Positions 1-11,954 of a stretch of DNA of 64,000 bases are shown here, piece by piece. The notes under the pieces are model-generated. The model did no database searches, was not told the origin of the DNA, and saw nothing but the letters and a program-made list of their open reading frames with translations. The stretch comes from Onchocerca lupi (lineage: Eukaryota; Nematoda; Chromadorea; Rhabditida; Onchocercidae): the NCBI GenBank assembly GCA_028564675.1, contig JAOVVO010000297.1, positions 29,740-93,739 on the forward strand. The letters are read 5' to 3'. The translations under genes and the position numbers were made by a program. The first letter of the stretch is position 1; each line of letters begins with the position of its first letter.

Positions 1-785
1 ATTTGGCTAACTGAATCCACGAGAAAGATTTCTAAATATTGGGAATCAACGCAAAAGGAACTGGATGTATTCTGGTAAATATTGGAACGAGAATATTCAA
101 TCAGTTTAAGGAAGCGAATGCAAACAGGTCACTGAAGTCAAAGCACACCGAAAATCATACGCTACATCTGGACGTAACTGTACTGTGGATGAACCTGAAC
201 GCTGTGCAGTATATAGAAACTCGGAATGATTTGGAAATTAAAAGCGAGATAGAGTGGCGGTGAATGCAGCAATCAAAATACCAGAAGAATTTTACTTAGG
301 ATGGATGAATATGCTTTACTTGCTGGGATCAACAAAGTAATTAACGGTCGAGAAAAAAAAAAGGTGTGAAGCAAGATATGGAAGAGCACAAAAAGGAGAC
401 GAAATCATAAGAAAACAAATATTCTATTTTATTGAGAATAAAAAAGAAAAAGGACATTTAAAGGAAAAAATAAAGTAAAAGAATAACAAATTGTACATGC
501 ACCATCGAAGGGTTTTCCCGACTTTCACAGCTTCCGATCGGGAATATAGGCATAGCGGAAGAAATAGGTACCTGGCAAATCAGCATGCTTGAAAATTTTA
601 TTGGCCGATTATCAGTTTGCATAAATTTTGTCCTAACCAATTAGGCAGCAGCAACGGCAGAAGTTTGGCAAACTTGCAGAAACAACATTACATTATGCTC
701 ATTTCAGCTTGCTCATTGAGTTATGGGATTTTCAACTTCAAATATTTTGTTTTGTATATCGTATGTTTGCATATTCCAGTTTATC
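1..785. other. intergenic, left edge
   Basis: No exon could be supported here. Two short open frames (39-263 on plus, 458-640 on minus) have no recognisable domain and no convincing splice context. The right end holds the 3' flank of the minus-strand protease gene. Confidence 0.5.
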
Positions 786-791
786 TTTATT
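786..791 (-). promoter_or_regulatory. candidate polyadenylation signal of the cysteine protease gene
   Basis: TTTATT on the plus strand reads AATAAA on the minus strand. It lies 67 nt downstream of the protease stop codon, a normal position for a nematode 3' end. Confidence 0.45.
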
Positions 792-857
792 AACCAAAAC
801 CACTAAATGTTAAAAGTTGAAACAATAAATATATCCCGAAATCAAATTTAATCATCA

Positions 858-3800
858 TTATCTGGGAAATGAAGCCATTGTAGCTATTTGGCACATGTTA
901 CCTTTGTTTCGTGCCATATAACCAAATCCTTTTCTTCCCCAGTTTTTTCCCCAGCTGGAAATCAGAAATTAAAATTACATTTAACTTTAATTGGTTCTAG
1001 CACTAACTTAAAGTAATGTCTATTATTTCAAAGACAAATTGCGATAAAATGTGCCTATGTTTATTAACATTTTCATGGGATAAATAAACGGACGAGTCGA
1101 AGCAAACCTGTTTTTAATAATCCAGTAATCTTGGTTCTTTCGATTGGTTCCGTAACCAACAACCAGTACTGCGTGATTGGGAATGCTACATTTATGATTA
1201 GAATAGATACCTGTGATATTAGAGTTTGTGGAATGAAGTGAGAGAAAAGTATGCCAAAAACATAACAACAGCTACAACACACTGCATATCCATTTCATCA
1301 CATCAACTTTTTGTATCGATACGGGTATGATGGTGACAGCAATCATCCCCATAATGTTTGGTAATGTTTCCTCAATTAGAATGAAGTGCTTATCAAATTA
1401 AAAGGAGTTCTTGACAACCTACCGGATCTATAAAGTTTGAAACTATTATGATATCCGGAAATTCCAACAACAACCGGTCCTCGCGCAACAGCGTGTTTAA
1501 GGGCTGTCTCGTCACCTCGTGGTATTTGATAATAACCTTTATCAGTCGCCTCAACTAATTCTGGCCGCCAAGAGCACGGATATTTGTCAGTTCCCACGTA
1601 CGGGTAACGCTTTAATGTTGAAATGCCATTCGTATTTGCATAAACAAATACCTAAATCTTTAAATTTAATCGAAAACTTAAGTTAAAATACTACACATCG
1701 GCAATTGAAGGCAGTGTGGGCACTGAGAGTGCATGCAATCATCACTGTCTCATATTTTCGAAAGTGCTAAAGTTAATCGTTGGTTTTATTTGCTAGATAA
1801 AAGTTGGCTTGAAGTTCGAGTTCAAATTTATATATAAAATGATATAACAATTAGCTAATATTAAGGGATTGCAAATAAACATACATTTCAACGATTTCTT
1901 TATACGGTATTTTTGCAGTTTAAATTTGATTAAATTTTCAAGGATAAATGTGCTATGATAAAATTAGTAGCTGTTATGGACGACTTTTAAGCAAATAAAA
2001 GTATAGAATGTAAGGTAATAACCGGATTCATAAAGCCACCTCTGCAGCCGCTGTTACCGAGCTTCCATGTACACTCCAGAATATTTTGTGGAGATAAATC
2101 GACAAGTTTCCCTGTCTTTCTCTTATGATAAGCTTCTAATGCCGCAGCTGAAGCGAATGCATAGCAACTACCACATAAACCCTAAGATATCATTATCAAT
2201 TACATCGATGAGGTTGACTGCTATTAAATTATTCTATTCAGAAAGTTTCAAATGCAAATGAAACTTCGAATGAAAAATATCAAAATAAAAAAGTACATAT
2301 CAAATATTCAATTCCATTGAAAGTCATAAATTGGTGATAATAATAAGTTTCGAATTTATTCATGTGATTTTCTGGATTGCGTCGTTTTTTAAATCGAGAA
2401 TTTTATAGCATATGGTTAAATGCAAAAGAGAAGTTAATATGAGTCATACTTGTTCTTTGGGGGGTGTAATGATGCCTTTATCTCTCCAATCAACACGTTT
2501 CGGCACCGTTTCATTCCTATTATACGTGAAAAGCCTACCATAATTTTTTGGAGCATATCTTCTAGCACGATAAGTTTCATTAGGCAGTAAAAGTCCATTC
2601 ATCATTCTGAATTCTTCATCGGTCTGAAATTCAACCAAATCGGACTTTCTGACAAAAAGGAATCAGAGTGATAAAATATTTCAATGGGAGAATAGGAAAT
2701 TATTAATTCCGTATATCTATGATAACATCTTCAGAATCAGAGCGCTAGAAGCTTTAAATGATATTTTTTGTAAGAGTGGAAATTATTGCCAAAAAATTGT
2801 TTTAAAAAATTTCATTTATTTACCTTATCGAAATGTATCATATATTAGTATCTCATTGATATTTTTTTTAAATTTCACTTACTAAATCAGCCATAGCATT
2901 CAAGCCCGCTGTGTAGGAAATTAAGCCTTGTTTATATTTTCTATTTATCGCTTCCGTCATTAATTCACTGCTTTCAAATATTGCCATTCTCAAATTGGTC
3001 TCACTTGAGTCATAGTGCTTTCCTGTAAATAAAAAGAATTTTTCGGCAGGTTATTTTATGGTTCTGAATGGAATTTCCATTAAATAAAATTGCTTTCTGA
3101 AAAGTGAAATATAAAGAAAAAAGTTGTACCGAGAATCGTTACGTAATCATTCCATTCGGTTTCTAATTTCTCCATAACTTTTAGCTCGCCATTATCTTCC
3201 ATTTTTTTGAGGAAAGATTGCAGAACGGTTGATTTCTGACTGAAAGTTACAGTATAATTTGGATGGAATTCATTTATATGACCCAAAATAAGTTTTGTAA
3301 AACGATTTTCTACTTTATATCTATAAATTTTATAGAATACAACAATGAAAATGATTTAAATTCAAAAAACAGTGCCGGAATAGAATTATTTTTCTGAATC
3401 AGTGAAACAATAATGCTTAATCCTATTTTAGATAGATTCAAAGAAAGTAAGGCTTCTAGTAAGATTGTCATAACGGTCCCACTCCATATCTCTATGGCAT
3501 AAAGGAAAAAGAAATTCATGAATTAAAGCATCTAACTTGTCAATTAGTTAAATTAATAAAATATTCAAACCCAACATTTTCCAAATGTGAATAGTTTAAA
3601 GTTGTGTAGGGATGATTAATGAAAAAGAAAAATATAACCAGAAAGTATTGAAAGTGAGAAGCTTCTAAGTTCTATTATCATACGCATCAAACGCATTCAA
3701 TCGATATGAATCGTATGAATAAATGATACTCAATGAAAATAATATCATACTCACCTTTCTCCTGTAAATAGACAGTTAGTTTTTAGAATTAATTTTTTAT

Positions 3801-4482
3801 ATAAAAACTTTTGCACTGATAAATTCATATCAAAGCTTTCTATTCAAGTGATAATTTTCCTTAATTATTCCGAAAACTTGAATGCGAAGTAAAATAAAAA
3901 TAAAAACGAAACCATCGCCATATTCTTCCAATGCGGTTTGGAAATCAAGCGTAAGCCTCGTCATATTGCCTCGCTTGTAATCTTGGTCAAATGTTTCTAG
4001 AACTTCTCTTAGCTGTTGCACTTCGCTGAAAAATGCTTTGCTTTCAAAGTGTTTAAACATTAATTTTTCGTGTTATAAATTAATAATTGCCAATTGTCGG
4101 CTCTTTTGTAATATTGTATGTCACTCATCTCTTTAAAATATGTGTATAAAAATGTACAAATTGCATACATTATATTTACCAACGTTACCAGTTAAATCAC
4201 AAATGTTAGAGAAAGGAATGAGAAGAAAATTACCCTGTTCGGGTAATTTATATTTGTTATTTTCTTCGATTCTTCTGTTACATCAAAATTTCTTCATGGA
4301 TTCAGGTAACCTAATTACAGTATCCGTGTGAAATTGCTCAGTCTTACGAGAATTGTATCTCAGTGAGGGAAACTGTCAAATTTCACAAGAAAATGTTTCA
4401 TAAATGAAACTAACTCTTTGAATGCAACAATAAAATCGACCAGAAAGGCGAGAATGATCAGCAGTGCAATAATTCGTAGCAT
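858..4482 (-). CDS. cathepsin L-like cysteine protease (papain family C1A), complete
   Basis: Secreted or lysosomal papain-type protease with an inhibitory prodomain. Exons (minus): 4482-4415, 4025-3913, 3761-3755, 3239-3130, 3022-2883, 2623-2450, 2181-2023, 1651-1423, 1210-1108, 954-858. They sum to 1200 nt (399 aa) and every junction is in phase. Residues 1-22 (MLRIIALLIILAFLVDF...) are a signal peptide. The I29 prodomain has ERFNIN-like and GLNAMAD (GNFD-like) motifs, and the mature enzyme should start near VDWR. The catalytic triad is Cys210 (GLCGSCYAF), His346 (PNHAVLVVGYG) and Asn367 (KNSWG). Oddities are a 7-nt third exon and Tyr where papains usually have Trp after the catalytic Cys. 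Filarial cathepsins L act in moulting, embryogenesis and Wolbachia-related processes; which paralogue this is cannot be told from sequence alone. Confidence 0.93.
3755..3761 (-). other. 7-nt microexon of the cathepsin L-like gene
   Basis: On the minus strand the bases GAGAAAG lie between a consensus acceptor (CTATTTACAG) and a consensus donor (GTGAGT). Exon 2 ends in phase 1 and exon 4 begins needing phase 2. Only an insert of 3n+1 bases joins them, and this 7-mer does so without a stop, encoding part of D-G-E-S between the two coding blocks. Confidence 0.75.
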
Positions 4483-7400
4483 GGCAATGTTTGTGTTTTT
4501 CGAATGCTGGAGGGCCGTCGATCATTCTCCTTAAATGAGGAATAAAGTCTGTTGATACAGCTTGATAGTGAACCAAATACAATGCAACTGTTGAAGATTT
4601 TATTCGAAATGTGAAATTTTTTTTGACGAATTGTTTATTCAGTGAGCATCCCACAGGTCGGTCATCAAAGTAAACAGTTGGAAACTTTATTGAAAAACTA
4701 TGATGCGAATGAAAGTTTTATTCAAAACTAATTCTGGCATTCACAAAAATTGAGAAGTGAAAATATCGGAGAAATGATTTCAGTAAAATGTAGAAGCAAT
4801 TTTAGAAATGCACTGTTCGAGCGAGAATGAATCAATAAGGCAGTGAAAAATTTACAACAAGAAGATTAATTTCTTTCATAACCACTGATAACTAATTTGA
4901 TCGTAAAGTAGTAAGATTTTAATATCTGCATATTTTGATAATTTGAGAATTGATTAGCTTTCTTTTTTTTTTTTTTTTTTTATTTCTACATAATTTCATC
5001 CCGAAAATCATTTCAAATAGCAAGTTCCGAGAAAATTTCTATTTTGGAAAAATTTTATTTGAAATTTCGGATTTATGTACTAATCTGATTTGTTGTTTCT
5101 TTATTGCTGATGGAAGATGTTTGCATCTCTTTTCATCAAACAGTTCCTGATTTTCATTTTGATATCAATGAAACTTATATTCGGTTAGAAGTATGTGCTC
5201 CTTTATGTTCATAATATTATTTTATTCTTAACTGCAAATGTCACTCACAAAATATTTGTCTTCTTCACAATTCATTTTCAAAACCTTTTTAGATAACATG
5301 CGTAGTCACAGTCATAATTTTTTCTTCATATTCAGTTTTTTGTGGACTTTCGTCTGCTTTGACATCATTTTCTTTCAATAAAAATAAGAAGAAACAAGCA
5401 AATACAACTTTGAAGTGAAATACTGCTTACTTCAAAATCAAGTAAATGTATTTTAACTTTTGTTGAGTTAAAATAATTTGTCCTAATTCGCATTCATAAA
5501 CATAAAAGTGCATCCTAGGATGACTCCACTGATCACTATACTTTTAATTTTTTGCTTTTTTCTTTACTTTCAAATTTATTCATAGCATTTCTCATTTATT
5601 ATCTCTTCGCATTTTTCGTTTTTATTTTATTTTATTTTTAAATTTGTTAGCGATTTTGAATTAAAAGATCGAAAGTGCAAGTTGGTAAATGCATTCTCTG
5701 AAATTCCATTACACACTGTTGCTCTTTCCACATCAGCAGCTTCGGCGTAATTGCTTAACCTCAGAAACCGTAATATCCTTATTCGCCACCTGGCACAGCT
5801 AATCCTTCTGCGCATTCATTTTGTCAGATTTCAGGATTGCAAGAGCCTAATCATCGCCAGTAATGGAAACGACATGGGAACTGCTGCTATTACCGAAATA
5901 TTCACTTTTTTTCGTCGAAAAAAAAGATTGTCTTCTGAACTTTTTGTAAGAAGGAAGAGTAAGGTCACAACTAATGATGATCTCTTTCTTTCCCTCCATT
6001 TCCAATGCTGTAAGAGAGTAGGTTTGTGTACTGCATATACTCTTGATGGTCATTTAACTCCTCAAGTGGACCAATCATGCATCTGTTGACTTTTGCAATC
6101 GGTCATCTGAAATGCAAATTAATCTAAACAACAAATTATCCATGAAAATCGCACAAATAAGCCGTCGAAATAGCTTTCGCTCATGACGCTAAATCTTCCC
6201 TCGCTGTCTTCTAGGAGAATATTAATGATATAGTCATAAAATGTATTTTAGAAGAATATTTTTTCAATACTTAAGAACTGTAATCACATTTGAACAATTT
6301 CTGATATGACTCAAACATTATAAACGTTATTTTCCAGTGCTATGTATAAAATAGATGAAATGAAAATGATTGACGCATAGGAACTTATCAATAAATAAAA
6401 AGACGAATGGATGGAAGTATGAAATAAAATCAAAGCATGGAATATTTTAAAAAAAAAGCGTAAATTATTTGTTTGGCTTGCATGAACGAGAAATTTGTTG
6501 CTTATCTCGAACAAATGGTGACTGAGTAGTTAAAATAAATTTAATAAGGAACTGGCATTAATTATAAAATATATTGTAATTACTGAGCTGGTATTCCCAA
6601 TCTTTTGAATACATTAAGTGATTACTCTAATCATATGTTTGTTCTTATTTGTTGTTAATTAATATCCAAATTTAACATGAAAGTCAAATGATTCAGTTTT
6701 CACCAAATATCCAGATTACAGAGACACATCTCTTCTAATATTATGACTTATGCGAAATGACACGTAATCGGGAAATGACAATCTTATCTCACATAAAAAG
6801 TTTGGCAATTTTGAACCTTCGTTCATTTATTCGATTGTAAATAAATGTTTTTTTATTAAATGCCTACTACAAATTAATTTTTAGAAGTAAGCAACCAATT
6901 TGGAACGATTTCTCATAATTATTATAGTGTCATGAGGTGTCACGAAGTCTAGTTGAATTTCACAAAAATACAACAGTCTCGAGAAATCTTTATTTCTGAT
7001 AATGGCATTCGATATGGTAAAGAAGATGATTGCCATAATTTTCTTTATAATAGCATTGCAGATGTAACTAGTAAAATCCAGTAATTATGATCAAATAACA
7101 ACTAACTACTTCACAAAAGAGCGTTAATCGTCTGATGAGGTTGCATAATCTCCTGGGCAAACTTCGGCCTTCTTTTTATTTTGACAAAAAAGAGAGAAAA
7201 TGGGCAAGTGTTGAAAGATAATAACCAGCAACAACCCGAAAGAAAATGCTGAACAAATGACAGAGCTATTAGTAGTATTAAGGTGATGATGAAACTATGA
7301 AGAAATTCAGAAAATAGCTTGAAAAGTAGCGGAAATTTTGAACGGTATAACATGAAAATAAAGAACTGATAATAGTCAATAATTAAAAACGGATGCTATT

Positions 7401-9306
7401 CATCAATATCGAGAAGTAAAACATAGGAAGAATTGTTATAATCAATAAGCAATACGGTGAATAATTTTTTTCAATTTCAAGTAATTCAAAAATTCAAAGC
7501 TATTGCTTGTTTAGAAATCCAAATGCACATCAAAAATGAATCAGAGAGTTGCAAGATTTCCACATTATATCACTGAAACACTATGCAGATGAAGTGATTT
7601 GTGTTAAATGTACGAATTCGTTGATAAAAAAAAGAAAAGTATGCAAAATTAAGAAAACAATGAAACAATTTTTTTGCATTGAAAAAATAGAAAAAGAAAG
7701 ATTAATGAGATCGAAATCAATTCCGACGATTGAAGCTCTCTTCAGTCTGAAATTGAATTGCTTTTAAGCCATTAAAGCATAATTATTTGCTCAGATCTTG
7801 ACTTTTTATCAAAAATATATGAAGGAAAGCAAAAGATGTGCTTAGTTATGCATAATCATCCCGAAACCTAATAGCACTTGTTCATACTGTATTTAAATAT
7901 GCACTTGATGAATATTGTTTTGGACTCTACAACATAGTAATTTACATTGTTATAGCTAATTAATTCCTGGTAATATATTGACTGCATCGAAAACAGTACA
8001 TTGAAATTGAAAGATAGCAGAGAAGCCAGGGGAGGATGGCACTCATTATCGGACATTTAATTACCAGGTGCATTGGAGGTAAGTAAGTGCGAAAAGTCTA
8101 AGAGATAATACTTCACCCAAAACAAACTGAAACAGGGACACAGTGACCTATTCGTATCATTACAAGGTACATGAAGTAAATTCTCAGCGCTAGTTGCAAA
8201 CTCAGCTTTTCCAAATCAGGCGAAAAACACTGTCAAGTGCAGCCAGATTATTTCATATCGAACAAAAATGCTTCCTGTCTAAACCTCTCGAAAACATTAC
8301 ATTAAATTTGTAAGAACAGAAAATTTTTAGAAATAATTTGAACAAATTGAAGTATAGTATAAATAATTATGGTTTGTGAGACGCATATCTTCGTATCACA
8401 AATAATCCCACAAAAAGCTTCTTTCATTTCCTCTACAGATCCAACAATGAATTAATAACACTGGCTTCGCCACTTGTATATCCTTCAAAAAAGGCTCAAA
8501 TTTCAGCATACATCCGCCTGATAATAGAGATGCAGTAACATATTCATAATTGATGTTGAAGGATGGGACGGCTATATTTCTACCGTTACCGTAATTCACT
8601 CTTGAAAAACGATTCTTCCTCAGGAAGGCAAAAAAGCCAATTAAAGCAGATGTCGGGGAATCATACTTCCATAGCTGTGGGAGAAAATCGTTGTCATCCG
8701 AGAGAGACAAGTGAAAGAGAGAGGGAATTTCAACTTTCCCCTTTTAAATGTGGAAACGGGGAAAAAGAAAAGAATGTAACGAATTTCTTCATCTTCATCT
8801 TCTCATCCTTTTCTTTTCATATAAGTCTCTCTTTCTAAATTCATATTTCTTGAAATTTTAATTTTAACAACACTTTCATATTCTTTTTCCATTTTGTTTT
8901 TCACTTTTCCCTTCATTCCTTTTTATTTTCTTTTATCCCTAAAAGCTAATGCGTTGCTTTTTCACATATCTTTTCATCTTTGCTCGCTCGTTAAGCATAC
9001 CGTAAACCGAAGGTGGAGTTAACCACTTTTGTTTCCAGCAAAATGAAATTAAGGAATAAATCCATTCTTCTCAAGTTTCCGGGTCGTACTGCGGTATTCT
9101 TTCTTGCCTTCTTCCAAGTAGCACACAATTTTTTTAAGGTTTGATTTTCATTAATTTTAAAAGGTCCTCCCAGTTCGGATTCAAATCAGTAGATAATTCT
9201 TGTTTTCATCCCGAGATTTTTATACCACTTGAAAAATTAAGTTCTTTTTTCCAGTCTAAAAATTGAAGATAAGCTTGATTGCTTATCATTTTTTTACTTA
9301 AATGTT
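4483..9306. other. intergenic, no gene supported
   Basis: About 4.8 kb between the divergently oriented protease and SIX genes. It has a T tract at 4963-4981 and overlapping frames on both strands at 5627-6089 and 8396-8838. None shows a domain, a consistent splice pattern or conserved composition. Part may be promoter of either flanking gene and undetected 5' exons of the SIX gene; one candidate lies near 9050-9140, where ATG follows TTTCCAG. Confidence 0.5.
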
Positions 9307-11954
9307 ATGCTACTTGCAGAAGATATTGGCCTATTAGAACTGATACGATCATTTACAGGAGAAATTTCAATCCATCTGTTCAATCAATGGATGCAAAGGA
9401 TAATGGGAAACATAAGTGTGGAACAAAACGATCCATGCTTATTTCGTCTCGCTGCTACTTTTTCATCTGATCAGGTAATTCTTCTTTATCGGGAAAATTT
9501 TGCCATATTTATTTAAATTGTGCAAAATCTTCAAATTTTTGCTTTTAAATTCAAATTTACAAAGTGGCGTATCTGAGCAAGGATACGAATGCATATGTAA
9601 ACAGCCGCCGAATACTGTTGAAGCTTCTTTTAATAAAAATGAGATAACAATGAAAAAGTTGCGGAAAGTAACAGATGTTTAAAATCCTAAAATCAACTAT
9701 TTAAAATCGATATGGAGTATCCAAACGAACTAAATTGTAAATTATCTACTTGTAATGAAATTCTTTTATAATTTCGATTAAAATTTGACCATAGTTTCAT
9801 ATTTCAATAAATTAAATTATGTTTAGATAGACTGCATCTGTGAAGCGCTTTATCAAGCTCGTGATGGCGCAAAATTACTAGAATTATTTCAACCTAATGT
9901 ACATAATGTCATGTTTTACCGGTGTCGATATTATTCAAGTTCTGTTCTTCGTGCTTATCTCTATGCACTGTACTACAGCAAGCGCTATGAGGAACTATTT
10001 CAGGTTCGTTCCTGCCATTATTTTCATTCGATTATTTTCTGCTGAAGCATTTATTTGCAATTTCTTATTTCTATTACCAATTCATATTCGTACTTAATTA
10101 CTCATTTGCACTTTTCAATTTATATGTTTTGCTTTTTCTTCAAATTAATTTATATACTTTCACACCTTGGCTAATTGTTGATCTAGATATTTCCTTAATG
10201 ATTCCATTTTACAGAATCATTTTTGGACTTTTGACTTAATTACCTGAAAAAATTTTCCGAAAATCTTTTACCAATTATCATTTTTTCTGGATAATGTATG
10301 AATGATCATATTTGAGTAGCAAACGACATGCAAACTCTTACTTACTTATTCAACTTTGAGTGATATCCTTTTCCAATATTTGAGATTGAATTTCAGACAA
10401 TAGCATCGAATACGTTTGAGCAACGATTTTACAGCGAATTGCAAGACTTATGGTATAAAGCACGCTATGCTGAGGTATTGTACAATGCTAAATATGATTA
10501 TGTGTTGATTCTGTACTAGAATTTCTACTTTTGGCTTGGAGCAGAAAAGATTTAAATTTAGAATGAATCGTTCGGATTACTCAGATCATCAACTAAGTAA
10601 AAAATAGCTCATTATCTGCAGCAACATATCAGTTAGCTCGTGACTGGTGAAACACGGCAGGTGTTCACAGAATAGTCAATCATACATCCCTCCTGATCAG
10701 TTGTAGCATGCCTTAAAGTTAATGCGATTGCTGAATGATTCAACTTTGGAAAGTACTGGGATTCGTTTTTCTTTTCGATCTTTTTAAATATTAAATTCCT
10801 TAAGATATAAATTATTAAATATCATTTTTAGAACGAAGAGCGGCGACAAAAAGAGTTGGGTGCTGTAGAGAAATATCGCCTACGAAAGAAACATCCACCA
10901 CCGCGGTCCATTTGGGATGGGCAAGAAACTATTTATAGCTTCAAGGAAAATGCTAGGAAGTTATGGTTTGAGTGATTCACTAAATTAAACGAATGAAAAA
11001 GATTAAATCTAGCCAATCAACTATAATAGTGGAGTTTAGATCAAAAATTCAAATTTAATTTTAGATTATTTCTTCATAAACATTTCTTTAAATCTACATT
11101 TTGTTGAATCAAATATTTCTTTTTCTTTTTTAGATTCTTCGACAATTTTATAGAAAAAACAAATATCCCACACTTGAGGATAAAAAAGAAATTGCACGAA
11201 TCACTGATTTAAAGATTATACAGGTGAGATTATTGCATCTTCATTCTCATATTTCTATCAACAACAGATCTAAGAAAGTAAACAGCAAGCCAATATGCAT
11301 ATTTATTTGCCATATTTGCAGCAAAGATAATTTTTTTAAGATTTTGAAGTTTGGTAATTTTCGAAATCTTTCACTTTTTTATATAAATAAGCTAAGCTAA
11401 TAAAATTCGGATTAATGAAGTTGAAATGCAGGTGACAAAGTGTAGTGACAAAGTGTGACAAAGTGATAAATGCTTATCTCAGTAGTTCAAATAGTGAGGA
11501 TGTCCTTTCTTGACTATAAGGTACTAAAATTAGGATCTTTTTAATTGTCGGATTACTGGATACCTACAATCATATGGCTCTTTCAAAGAGTACTAAGCAA
11601 TTAGAAATTTATGATCACTAATTAAAAGTTATTTGTTTGTCATTCTCGAGTGCTTTATTGCATCGCATATTGTGATTTATCCTCATATTCATGATGAAGT
11701 TAGCATCTCTCTTATGTAAGATTAAAAAAAAAAAAAAAAATTAAAGTGTGATACATGATCGCTCATTCAATTTATTTGCTCAAGTTATTATGGCTTTTCA
11801 GAACTTCATTGATGAGCTATCATATTTTCAATATTTCAAAAAACAGTTTCAGATTTCCAACTGGTTCAAAAACAGACGGCAACGTGATAAAAGCTCTTCA
11901 ACTGGTCAATTTTCATCAGCAGTGCCAATACAATTTGATAATTTTAATCTATAA
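9307..11954 (+). CDS. unc-39: SIX/sine oculis-family homeobox transcription factor (Six4/5-like)
   Basis: Nuclear DNA-binding factor of the SIX class. Exons: up to 9474, 9827-10003, 10397-10474, 10832-10959, 11134-11223, 11853-11954. The SIX domain starts near LFRLAATFSSDQ and runs through LGAVEKYRLRKK. The homeodomain starts PRSIWDGQETIYSF and ends with recognition helix ISNWFKNRRQRDK, with Trp48, Phe49, Asn51 and Arg53 kept. The ETIY tetrapeptide resembles ETVY of Six4/5 rather than ETSY (Six1/2) or QKTH (Six3/6), hence UNC-39-like. The product is about 247 aa with only about 20 residues after the homeodomain. The start is uncertain: 9307 is the first in-frame ATG, but CTACTTGCAG just after it could be an acceptor for an upstream exon. 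Exon 4 ends in phase 2 while exon 5 must start in phase 0, a one-base break discussed in the findings. Confidence 0.88.
11432..11466. repeat. three copies of TGACAAAGTG in a SIX intron
   Basis: TGACAAAGTG occurs three times in 35 bp within the intron before the last SIX exon. Spacing is uneven: two copies are separated by TAG, and the next two nearly abut. It is probably a small slippage-derived repeat. Confidence 0.8.

Noticed and set aside
3310..3519. 69-aa minus frame inside the cathepsin gene as a replacement for the microexon
   Set aside because: Its sequence does not resemble a cathepsin prodomain, and no donor and acceptor bring it into phase with exons 2 and 4.
5627..6089. Overlapping open frames on both strands (112 aa plus, 68 and 62 aa minus)
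   Set aside because: No domain, no supporting splice signals and no link to neighbouring genes.
8396..8838. 104-aa minus frame and 91-aa plus frame upstream of the SIX gene
   Set aside because: Neither resembles a SIX N-terminus or any known family, and no consistent exon chain extends from them.
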